Below, piece after piece: positions 1 to 5,694 of a DNA stretch of 7,661 bases. The notes beneath the pieces were generated by a model that worked only from the letters and a program-made list of their open reading frames with translations, was not told the DNA's origin and did not search any database. This DNA is from Pseudomonadota bacterium (GTDB taxonomy: Bacteria > Pseudomonadota > Gammaproteobacteria > Steroidobacterales > Steroidobacteraceae): contig JAKBBE010000127.1 of assembly GCA_021826035.1 (NCBI GenBank), positions 1 to 7,661 on the forward strand, given 5' to 3'. The stretch's first letter is position 1, and each line of letters starts with the position of its first letter. The position numbers were made by a program, and so were the translations under genes.

Positions 1-2
1 AC

Positions 3-1763
3 CGGCGCCTCAAGGCGGCCGATCTGATCTACTCCAAGCCCATCGAGCAGTTCTTCGACCCGCTCAAGGGGATGTTCCTCGCCGACCGCTACATCAAGGG
101 CGAGTGCCCCAAGTGCCACGCCAAGGACCAGTACGGGGACGCCTGCGAGGTGTGCGGCAGCGTGTACGCACCGAGCGAGCTGATCGAGCCGTACTCGGCG
201 CTGACCGGCGCCAAGCCGGTGCTGAGGCACTCGGAGCACTTCTTCTTCCGGCTCTCCGATCCGCGCTGCGTGGCGTTCCTGCGCCAGTGGCTCGAGAGCG
301 CCGGGCACGTGCAGCCCCAGGTGGCGAACAAGGCGCGCGAGTGGCTCGATGGGGCGGGCGAACAGGCCCTCGGGGACTGGGACATCTCGCGCGATGCGCC
401 CTACTTCGGCATCCCCATTCCCGATGCGCCGGGGAAATACTTCTACGTCTGGCTCGATGCGCCCATCGGCTACCTCGCGGCACTGAAGAGCTACTTCGAG
501 AGCGGCAAGGCGCGCGCGCACGGTGAGACGCGCTCGTTCGAGCAGTTCCTCGCCGCCCCCGATACGCGCCAGGTGCACTTCATCGGCAAGGACATCATCT
601 ACTTCCACACCCTGTTCTGGCCGGCGATGCTGCACTTTGCCGGCGCGCCCTACCGCGCCCCCGACAATGTGCACGTGCACGGCTTCATCACGGTCTCGGG
701 CGAGAAGATGTCCAAGTCGCGCGGCACGGGCATCAGCCCGCTGCGCTACCTCGAGCTCGGGATGAACCCGGAGTGGCTGCGCTATTACATCGCCGCGAAG
801 TTGAACGGCAACGTCGAGGATCTGGACTTCAATCCCGATGACTTCCTCGCCCGGGTCAACAGCGATCTGATCGGCAAGTACGTGAACATCGCGAGCCGCG
901 CGGCGAGCTTCATCAGCCGTCATTTCGACGGGGCGATCGCCTATCCGAGCGGCACCGAGGCCCTCAGCACCCGCGCAAGCGGCCTGCTCGAGCAGGTGCG
1001 CGCCAGCTACGCTGCGCGCGAATACGGCCGCGCGATGCGCGAGATCATGGCGTTTGCCGATGCACTGAACCAACAGTTCGACGCGCGCCAACCCTGGGTG
1101 CTCGCCAAGAACCCGGCCGAGCGCGCGGCGCTGCAGGACAGCTGCGCGCAGGCGCTCTACGGCTTCAAGATCCTCACCTGCCTGCTCGCCCCGGTGCTGC
1201 CAGCCGTCGCCGAGCGCGTCGCGCGCGAGCTGTTCGGGCTCGAGCGACCGCTCACCTTCGCCGATGCGCTCGAGCCACCGCAGCACATCCGTCCGTATCA
1301 GCACCTGATGACCCGCGTCGATCCGAAGCAACTCGATGCGCTGTTCGAGCCGCCGGCGGCACCCGCACCAGCCCCGGCCCCAGCTCCGGCGGCGGCTCGG
1401 GCGCCCGCGGTGGCGGCGACCGAGGGCGCCGCCACCGCGACGATCTCCATCGACACCTTCAAACAGGTCGATCTGCGCGTCGCGCGCATCGCAGCGGCCG
1501 AGGCCGTCAGCGGTGCCGAGAAGCTGCTGCGCCTGACGCTCGATCTCGGCACCGAACAGCGCACCGTGTTCGCCGGCATCAAGGCGGCGTACGACCCGGC
1601 CACGCTGGTGGGACGATTGACGGTGATGGTGGCCAACCTGGCGCCGCGCAAGATGAAGTTTGGTCTGTCCGAAGGGATGGTGCTCGCCGCGAGCGGCCCG
1701 CAAGGCGGACCGTTCCTGCTCGCCCCGGACTCAGGCGCCCTGCCCGGCATGCGCATCAGCTAA
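3..1763 (+). CDS. metG: Methionyl-tRNA synthetase, 5' end outside window
   Basis: This enzyme charges tRNA-Met (initiator and elongator) with methionine in the cytoplasm, using ATP. The frame is open from the first full codon and 586 residues are visible. About the first 110 residues, including the HIGH signature, lie upstream of the window. Visible in order are the zinc-knuckle cysteines CPKC and CEVC (nt 105-155), the conserved core segments [17 protein letters not shown] and [12 protein letters not shown], the catalytic KMSKS loop (nt 705-719), and the anticodon-binding helical domain containing GKYVNIASR. An Ala/Pro-rich linker (about nt 1350-1436) follows, then a C-terminal EMAP/Trbp111-type tRNA-binding OB fold (about nt 1440-1763) with [10 protein letters not shown] and [11 protein letters not shown]. 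This is the long, E. coli-like dimeric form with all expected domains after the cut. It stops 19 nt before the RnfB-like gene and is probably the first visible gene of that operon. Identification is secure. Confidence 0.97.
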   Translation, partial: RRLKAADLIYSKPIEQFFDPLKGMFLADRYIKGECPKCHAKDQYGDACEVCGSVYAPSELIEPYSALTGAKPVLRHSEHFFFRLSDPRCVAFLRQWLESAGHVQPQVANKAREWLDGAGEQALGDWDISRDAPYFGIPIPDAPGKYFYVWLDAPIGYLAALKSYFESGKARAHGETRSFEQFLAAPDTRQVHFIGKDIIYFHTLFWPAMLHFAGAPYRAPDNVHVHGFITVSGEKMSKSRGTGISPLRYLELGMNPEWLRYYIAAKLNGNVEDLDFNPDDFLARVNSDLIGKYVNIASRAASFISRHFDGAIAYPSGTEALSTRASGLLEQVRASYAAREYGRAMREIMAFADALNQQFDARQPWVLAKNPAERAALQDSCAQALYGFKILTCLLAPVLPAVAERVARELFGLERPLTFADALEPPQHIRPYQHLMTRVDPKQLDALFEPPAAPAPAPAPAPAAARAPAVAATEGAATATISIDTFKQVDLRVARIAAAEAVSGAEKLLRLTLDLGTEQRTVFAGIKAAYDPATLVGRLTVMVANLAPRKMKFGLSEGMVLAASGPQGGPFLLAPDSGALPGMRIS

Positions 1764-1772
1764 GATCGGTGC

Positions 1773-1777
1773 GGAGG
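1773..1777 (+). promoter_or_regulatory. Ribosome binding site of the rnfB-like gene
   Basis: A perfect GGAGG lies 5 nt before a TTG codon at 1783. It is the reason for choosing TTG as the start: the only in-frame ATG lies far upstream inside metG, and the extra residues it would add look like out-of-frame metG sequence. Confidence 0.7.
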
Positions 1778-1782
1778 CCCTC

Positions 1783-2328
1783 TTGAACCGCGTCGAGGCC
1801 ATCGAGGCGCTGCTGCCGCAGACCCAGTGCACCCGCTGTGGATACCCGGGCTGCCACCCGTACGCCGAGGCCCTGGCGCAGGGCCGCGCCGAGATCAACC
1901 AATGCCCGCCGGGCGGGGCGGCGCTGATCGGTCGGCTGGCAGCACTGCTCGGGCGCGCGCCGCTGGCGCTCGACCCGGCCCGCGGCCACGAGAGCCCGCC
2001 GCGGCTGGCACAGATCGACGCAAGGGCCTGCATCGGCTGCGCCAAGTGTCTGCCGCCCTGCCCGGTCGATGCCATCATCGGTGCGCGCAAGCAGCTGCAC
2101 ACGGTGGTGACCGAACTGTGCACGGGATGTGAGTTGTGCATCGCACCGTGTCCGGTCGACTGCATCACCCTGGTGCCCCGACCGGCGGTGCCACCGCCAC
2201 CGGCGCCGGCCGTCAACCGCCTGCGCTACGCGGCGCACACTGCGCGGCTCGAGCGCCGTGTGCGCGAGCGCAGCACGCTGCTCGCGGCACGCAAACGCCT
2301 CGCGAGTCCCGACCCCTCAGGAGCCTGA
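1783..2328 (+). CDS. rnfB: Soluble RnfB/RsxB-like ferredoxin (Rnf electron-transport subunit B family)
   Basis: The predicted product is 181 residues starting at TTG, placed by a GGAGG 5 nt upstream. It has the full Fe-S part of RnfB: an N-terminal [4Fe-4S] domain with Cys16, Cys19, Cys24 and Cys41 (CTRCGYPGC, then CPPGG), and two ferredoxin motifs, [12 protein letters not shown] (Cys83-93) and [12 protein letters not shown] (Cys113-123). The tail is Pro-rich and then Arg-rich. E. coli RsxB is about 192 residues and starts with a hydrophobic membrane anchor of roughly 26 residues. Here the protein begins about ten residues before the first cluster motif, and no in-frame extension supplies a hydrophobic helix, so it should be cytosolic. 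No rnfA, C, D, G or E gene is in view. In the Rnf/Rsx complex the B subunit relays electrons. Here I infer only a low-potential electron carrier or Fe-S donor, perhaps for the adjacent [4Fe-4S] enzyme Nth. The family call is firm; the partner is unknown. Confidence 0.86.
   Translation: MNRVEAIEALLPQTQCTRCGYPGCHPYAEALAQGRAEINQCPPGGAALIGRLAALLGRAPLALDPARGHESPPRLAQIDARACIGCAKCLPPCPVDAIIGARKQLHTVVTELCTGCELCIAPCPVDCITLVPRPAVPPPPAPAVNRLRYAAHTARLERRVRERSTLLAARKRLASPDPSGA
2319..2323 (+). promoter_or_regulatory. Ribosome binding site of nth
   Basis: AGGAG lies inside the last codons of rnfB, 10 nt before a GTG at 2334. Together with exact co-linearity to the E. coli Nth N-terminus it fixes GTG as the start. 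The longer open frame upstream overlaps rnfB and has no family similarity that I recognise. Confidence 0.55.
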
Positions 2329-2333
2329 TCCGC

Positions 2334-3020
2334 GTGCGCCCCGCCACCCGCCATGCTCTGTACCGCCGCCTGCGCGATGCCACTCCGCACCCGCGCAGCG
2401 AGCTCGAGTACAGCAGCCCGTTCGAACTGCTCGTGGCGGTGATGCTCTCGGCGCACACCACCGACAAGAGCGTCAACGCCGCGACGCGCAAGCTCTTCCC
2501 CGTGGCGAACACGCCGCAGGCCCTGGTCGAGCTCGGCGTGGAGGGGGTCAAGCCCTACCTGCGCACCGTGGGCCTGTACAACGCCAAATCGAACCACCTG
2601 ATCGGCCTGAGCAGCCAGATCCTCCAGCGGCACGGCGGGCAGGTGCCGCGCGAGCGCGCCGACCTCCAGGCGCTGCCCGGGGTCGGGCGCAAGACCGCGA
2701 ACATCATCCTGAACATCGTGTTCGGCGAAGCCGAGATCGCCGTGGACACGCACATCTTCCGGGTCGCCAACCGCACCGGGCTCGCCCCGGGGCGCACGCC
2801 ACTGGCCGTCGAGCACGCCCTGCGGCGCAATACCCCTGAGGCGTTCAAGCACGACGCGCACCACTGGCTGCTGCTGCACGGTCGCTACGTCTGCACCGCG
2901 CGCGCCCCGCACTGCGGCACCTGCCTCCTGGCCGATCTGTGCGAGTATCCGCACCCGAGCACCGCAGCGCCGGCGGCCCGGCGCGCGGGCGCGCGGACTG
3001 CGCGGCGGCGCACCGCCTGA
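2334..3020 (+). CDS. nth: Endonuclease III (DNA glycosylase/AP lyase)
   Basis: Nth removes oxidised pyrimidines from DNA and nicks the abasic site, starting base-excision repair. With the GTG start the protein has 228 residues and aligns without gaps to E. coli Nth (from memory) over the catalytic core. The helix-hairpin-helix LPGVGRKTAN carries catalytic Lys120, VDTHIFRV carries Asp138, and the [4Fe-4S] ligands Cys187, Cys194, Cys197 and Cys203 have the usual C-x6-C-x2-C-x5-C spacing. Two oddities stand out. Residue 41, Gln in E. coli (LSAQATD), is His here (LSAHTTD). The protein also ends with an extra Ala/Arg-rich tail of about 20 residues, where E. coli Nth stops at about 211. The gene starts 5 nt after rnfB ends and is followed after 5 nt by the DUF1841 gene, so it is almost certainly co-transcribed and probably translationally coupled. 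Confidence 0.97.
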   Translation: MRPATRHALYRRLRDATPHPRSELEYSSPFELLVAVMLSAHTTDKSVNAATRKLFPVANTPQALVELGVEGVKPYLRTVGLYNAKSNHLIGLSSQILQRHGGQVPRERADLQALPGVGRKTANIILNIVFGEAEIAVDTHIFRVANRTGLAPGRTPLAVEHALRRNTPEAFKHDAHHWLLLHGRYVCTARAPHCGTCLLADLCEYPHPSTAAPAARRAGARTARRRTA

Positions 3021-3025
3021 CCGCC

Positions 3026-3454
3026 ATGCCCGTCTTCGCCCAACAGAGCCGCGAACAGCTGCGCCAGATGTATCTGTCGGCGTGGCGCAAGTACCGCGCC
3101 CAGCAACCGCTCGAGCCCCTCGAGGCGCAGATCGCCGCGCTCATCGCCGAACACCTCGAATACGTGCCGCTGCTGGAGTCCCCTGAGGCGCTGGCCGCGG
3201 AGTTCACCCCAGAGGGCGGCCGCGAGAATCCCTTCCTGCACCTCGGCCTGCACCTGGCGGTGCGCGAGCAGGTCGCGACCGATCGGCCGGCCGGGATCGC
3301 CGCGGTCCACCGCGACCTCACCGCCCGGTTCGGCGCGGCCCATGCCGCCGAACACGCCATGCTCGAACCGCTCGCTGAGACGCTCTGGGACGCGCAGCGC
3401 GCCGGGCGCATGCCCGATGAGCAGCGCTACCTCGAGCGGCTGCGCCGGCTCTAG
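3026..3454 (+). CDS. DUF1841 family protein, function unknown
   Basis: The predicted product is 142 residues starting at ATG 3026, 5 nt after the nth stop. No clear Shine-Dalgarno is visible, which suggests coupling to nth translation. I recognise the DUF1841 pattern: an N-terminal [15 protein letters not shown], then [14 protein letters not shown], then [16 protein letters not shown], and a C-terminal [20 protein letters not shown] followed by a short tail with YLERLRR. There is no signal peptide or membrane helix, so it is probably cytosolic and mostly helical. His72 and His76 (with Glu81) and His106 and His110 (with Glu114 and Glu118) form two HxxxH motifs on predicted helices, an arrangement that could bind a metal. 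That is inference; no activity is established as far as I know. Its stop TAG overlaps the stop of convergent aqpZ in the same CTAG. Confidence 0.86.
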   Translation: MPVFAQQSREQLRQMYLSAWRKYRAQQPLEPLEAQIAALIAEHLEYVPLLESPEALAAEFTPEGGRENPFLHLGLHLAVREQVATDRPAGIAAVHRDLTARFGAAHAAEHAMLEPLAETLWDAQRAGRMPDEQRYLERLRRL

Positions 3455-4155
3455 CGGCTCGCGCCGCGCTCCTCGAGCAGCAGCCGGTAGATCAGGCCGC
3501 CGGCGGCGCCCCCGAGCAGCGGCATCACCCAGAACAGCCACAGCTGATGGACGGCCCAGCCGCCCTGGAACAGCGCCACGCCGGTGCTGCGGGCGGGATT
3601 GACCGAGGTGTTGTCCACCGGGATGCTGATCAGGTGGATCAGGGTGAGCGTCAGCCCGATGGCCAGCCCCGCGAAGCCCGCCGGCGCCCGCCGGTCGGTG
3701 GCGCCCTGGATGACGAACACGAACATCGCCGTCAGCACGAACTCCGAGACCATCACCGCGTGCATCGAGTACCCGCCCGGGGAGTGCGCGCCGTAGCCGT
3801 TGGAGGCGAAGCCGCTGGCGGCGGCATCGAATCCCGGCTTACCCGTGGCGATGGCATAGAGCACCGCGGCCGCCACAATGGAGCCGAGCACCTGCACGAT
3901 GACGTAGGGGACGACGTCCTTGGCCGCGAAGCGCCCGCCGACGAACAACCCGACGGTGACCGCCGGATTGAAGTGGCCGCCGGAAATCCAGCCGACGGCA
4001 TACACCATGGTGAGCACGGTCAGGCCGAAGGCGAGTGCCACGCCCACGAACCCGATGCCCAGATGAGGATAGGCCGCTGAGATCACGGCACTGCCGCAGC
4101 CGCCGAGGACCAACCAGAAGGTCCCGAAGAATTCCGCTGCTAATCGCTTGCTCAT
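3451..4155 (-). CDS. aqpZ: Aquaporin Z, water channel
   Basis: AqpZ is an inner-membrane tetrameric channel for rapid water movement. The 234-residue product follows E. coli AqpZ (231 residues, from memory) almost without gaps. Both half-helix signatures are present: GGHFNPAVT (Asn63) and [11 protein letters not shown] (Asn186). The aromatic/arginine selectivity filter is that of a strict water channel: Phe43 in VALAFG, His174 in LIHLISIPV, Thr183 and Arg189. This favours water over glycerol, because the glycerol facilitator GlpF has smaller residues at the Phe and His positions. Six hydrophobic segments are evident and there is no cleavable signal peptide. A GGAG lies 6 nt before the ATG. 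The gene is divergent from the paaK-like gene and its last codon overlaps the end of the DUF1841 gene by 4 bp. No neighbour suggests a specialised role. Identification is very secure. Confidence 0.96.
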   Translation of the reverse strand: MSKRLAAEFFGTFWLVLGGCGSAVISAAYPHLGIGFVGVALAFGLTVLTMVYAVGWISGGHFNPAVTVGLFVGGRFAAKDVVPYVIVQVLGSIVAAAVLYAIATGKPGFDAAASGFASNGYGAHSPGGYSMHAVMVSEFVLTAMFVFVIQGATDRRAPAGFAGLAIGLTLTLIHLISIPVDNTSVNPARSTGVALFQGGWAVHQLWLFWVMPLLGGAAGGLIYRLLLEERGASR

Positions 4156-4161
4156 CGGTCG

Positions 4162-4165
4162 CTCC
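4162..4165 (-). promoter_or_regulatory. Ribosome binding site of aqpZ
   Basis: CTCC on the + strand is GGAG on the coding strand, 6 nt before the ATG. It supports the chosen start, which also matches the E. coli AqpZ N-terminus ([14 protein letters not shown]). Confidence 0.6.
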
Positions 4166-4204
4166 AGTGAGTCAGAACGCCTGTGACGATTTTTTGGGGC
4201 CGAA

Positions 4205-4224
4205 CCCTGCCCCCCGCCCCTCCC
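4205..4224 (-). other. G-quadruplex motif in the aqpZ leader/promoter
   Basis: On the - strand (the sense strand for aqpZ) four G-runs of 3, 4, 6 and 3 bases are separated by loops of 1, 1 and 2 bases. This satisfies the standard intramolecular G-quadruplex pattern with very short loops. It lies 50 to 69 bp upstream of the aqpZ ATG. A weak extended -10-like TGGTACCAT on the - strand (hexamer 4235-4240) would start transcription near 4228, putting the G-runs at the very 5' end of the mRNA. The pattern is directly visible; folding and any regulatory role are inferred. Confidence 0.5.
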
Positions 4225-4277
4225 AGTGGCGCGGATGGTACCACGGCAGAGCGCCCCACCCCGACCCGGGCGCGCTT

Positions 4278-4327
4278 CGCGACCGCTCCATTACTGCTAC
4301 GCTGCTGCTACACTGAGGGCGGTCGCG
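4278..4327. repeat. 9-bp inverted repeat bracketing the paaK promoter region
   Basis: CGCGACCGC at 4278-4286 and its perfect reverse complement GCGGTCGCG at 4319-4327 are separated by 32 bp. The arm centres are 41 bp apart, about four helical turns. The left arm falls where a -35 element would lie and the right arm covers the expected transcription start of the ligase gene. It may be a pair of operator half-sites or a chance match in GC-rich DNA. I do not recognise it as the site of a named regulator. Confidence 0.4.
4293..4314 (+). promoter_or_regulatory. Putative paaK promoter with tandem extended -10 boxes
   Basis: Two copies of an 11-bp unit (9 of 11 identical) contain TGCTACGCT and TGCTACACT. 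The second has the form TGnTACACT, a good extended -10 (hexamer 4309-4314). No good -35 hexamer stands 17 bp upstream, which an extended -10 can tolerate. A start near 4321 would leave a leader of about 22 nt ending in the ribosome binding site. This is inferred from pattern only. Confidence 0.4.
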
Positions 4328-4330
4328 CAC

Positions 4331-4336
4331 AGAGGA
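4331..4336 (+). promoter_or_regulatory. Ribosome binding site of the paaK-like gene
   Basis: AGAGGA stands 6 nt before the ATG at 4343. It decides the start: the open frame runs upstream to an ATG at 4226, but those residues lack family similarity and the ATG at 4343 gives the usual family length. Confidence 0.6.
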
Positions 4337-4342
4337 CCTTCC

Positions 4343-5662
4343 ATGGGTTTGATCGGCGCGGAGAGCCCGTCGGACGAGAAATCGCCCGAACGGCTGAGTC
4401 TCGATGAGCTCCGACAGGTGCAGCTCGAGCGACTGCGCCGATCCATTCGGCATGCCTGCGAGAACGTGCTGCACTACCAGCGGCGCTTCGCCGAACACGG
4501 GGTGAGCCCGCAGGACCTGCACACGCTGGAGGATCTGGCGCGCTTCCCGTTCCTGACCAAACAGGACTTTCGCGCCAACTACCCCTTCGGCCTGTTCGCC
4601 GTGCCGCGCGACAAGATCGTGCGCATCCACACCTCGAGCGGCACGAGCGGCAAACCCACCGTGGTCGGCTATTCGGCCGAGGACCTGCAGATCTGGGCGA
4701 GACTGGTGGGCCGGTGCATCCGCGCCGCCGGGGCACGCACCGGGGACATCGTGCACATCGCCTACGATTATGGCCTGTTTACCGGCGGGCTCGGCTCGCA
4801 CGCCGGCGCGGAGCATCTGGGCTGCACCGTGATCCCGGTCTCGAGCGGGCGCAGCGCCTGGCAGATCGAGCTGATGGAGGATTTCCGGCCCGACATCCTC
4901 ATGGCCACGCCCTCCTACGCATTGAATCTCGCCGATGCCTTCGAGGCGCGCGGACTCGATCCGCACGAGAGCTCACTGCGCATCGGCATCTTCGGGGCGG
5001 AGCCCTGGAGTGAGGCGACCCGCGCGGCGCTGCAGCTGCGGCTCGGGCTCGAGGCCTTCGACCTGTACGGGCTCGCCGAAGTGATGGGGCCCGGCGTGGC
5101 GTGCGAGACCGCCGGCGGAGCGCCCGGACTGACGCTGTGGGAAGATCACGTGTACCCGGAAGTGATCGACCCGAGCACCGGCCGGGTCCTGCCCGACGGG
5201 GAGGAAGGCGAGCTCGTGCTCACCTCGCTCACCAAAGAGGCGCTGCCGGTGATCCGCTACCGTACGCACGATCTGACCCGGTTGCTGCCTGCGCAGCACG
5301 GCCCGATGCGGCGCATCGCCCGGGTGAGCGGCCGCACCGATGACATGCTGGTGATTCACGGGGTCAACGTGTTCCCCTCGCAGATCGATGCGCTGCTCGC
5401 GCGCTCAGGGGGTTTCTCGCCGCACTACAAGCTCGAGATTTCCCGCAGCGGGCCGCTCGATGACCTCACGGTGCACGCCGAGACGCTCTCGCGCCAGTAC
5501 CAGAGCGACGCGCAGCTGCGCGCGGCCGCTGAGGATCTGATGCAGCAGATCAAGACGTTCATCGGCGTGAGCGTCACCGTGGTGGTGCACCGAGCGGGCA
5601 CCATTGAGCGAGCCCCGGGCAAGGCGACCCGGCTGATCGAGCCGCGAGCCGCGGCGCGCTGA
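4343..5662 (+). CDS. paaK: Phenylacetate-CoA ligase family (PaaK-type AMP-forming acyl-CoA ligase)
   Basis: PaaK-type enzymes adenylate an arylacetate, classically phenylacetate, and transfer it to CoA. That is the first step of the aerobic phenylacetate route. The 439-residue product has the normal PaaK length. Visible motifs are the ATP-binding loop SSGTSGKPTVVGY (about residues 98-110), YDYGLFTGGLG (141-151), FGAEPWSE (217-224), LYGLAEVMGPGVACE (241-255), RYRTHDLTRLL, the hinge RTDDMLVIHGVNVFPSQI, and a C-terminal GKATRL with the expected catalytic lysine. Several positions differ from my memory of typical PaaK: YGYGLF is YDYGLF, GAHYGAE is GSHAGAE, SGG near the pocket is SSG, and RGVN is HGVN. 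No other paa gene is in view, so the substrate may be another arylacetate or related aromatic acid. The gene has its own promoter-like region, diverges from aqpZ and converges on lpdA. The family is secure and the exact substrate is not. Confidence 0.87.
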   Translation: MGLIGAESPSDEKSPERLSLDELRQVQLERLRRSIRHACENVLHYQRRFAEHGVSPQDLHTLEDLARFPFLTKQDFRANYPFGLFAVPRDKIVRIHTSSGTSGKPTVVGYSAEDLQIWARLVGRCIRAAGARTGDIVHIAYDYGLFTGGLGSHAGAEHLGCTVIPVSSGRSAWQIELMEDFRPDILMATPSYALNLADAFEARGLDPHESSLRIGIFGAEPWSEATRAALQLRLGLEAFDLYGLAEVMGPGVACETAGGAPGLTLWEDHVYPEVIDPSTGRVLPDGEEGELVLTSLTKEALPVIRYRTHDLTRLLPAQHGPMRRIARVSGRTDDMLVIHGVNVFPSQIDALLARSGGFSPHYKLEISRSGPLDDLTVHAETLSRQYQSDAQLRAAAEDLMQQIKTFIGVSVTVVVHRAGTIERAPGKATRLIEPRAAAR

Positions 5663-5694
5663 GCGCGTGCGGCTCGCTCCCCGACTCGCTCAGC
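5658..5694. terminator. Possible bidirectional stem-loop between paaK and lpdA
   Basis: GCTGAGCG (5658-5665) and CGCTCAGC (5687-5694) form a perfect 8-bp stem with a 21-nt loop. Each arm contains the TGA stop of one of the two convergent genes. It occupies the whole 27-bp gap. No T-run follows on either strand, so a canonical intrinsic terminator is not supported. It could act as a Rho-assisted or mRNA 3'-end protecting structure, or the repeat could be coincidental. Confidence 0.35.

Noticed and set aside
1350..1436. Ala/Pro-rich repeat in metG as a possible insertion or recombination scar
   Set aside because: It sits exactly at the linker between the anticodon-binding and C-terminal tRNA-binding domains, where MetG length and composition normally vary. 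It stays in frame and shows no duplicated flanks.
3..1763. metG as a truncated or pseudogene copy because no start is visible
   Set aside because: The frame is open to the left edge with conserved MetG sequence from the first codon, so the gene is simply cut by the window.
2226..2954. Long open frame (242 codons) on the - strand across rnfB and nth
   Set aside because: It is an antisense shadow typical of GC-rich codon bias. It has no recognisable family, while the + strand genes there have clear catalytic and cluster motifs.
3547..4080. 177-codon open frame on the + strand opposite aqpZ
   Set aside because: Its Arg/Gly/His-rich translation shows no domain, and aqpZ on the other strand is unmistakable.
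4171..4196. T6 run at 4190-4195 after a small GTCA/TGAC stem, resembling an intrinsic terminator
   Set aside because: The stem has only 4 bp and it lies in the aqpZ leader, opposite to aqpZ transcription. No + strand gene ends just before it.
4235..4240. TACCAT on the - strand as an aqpZ -10 box
   Set aside because: It has an extended -10 TG, but no -35 is visible and it overlaps the palindrome GGTACC. It is too weak for its own feature and is mentioned only as context for the G-quadruplex.
4226..4342. Upstream extension of the ligase to an ATG at 4226
   Set aside because: The added residues have no PaaK similarity and would cross the predicted promoter, and there is a good ribosome site before the ATG at 4343.
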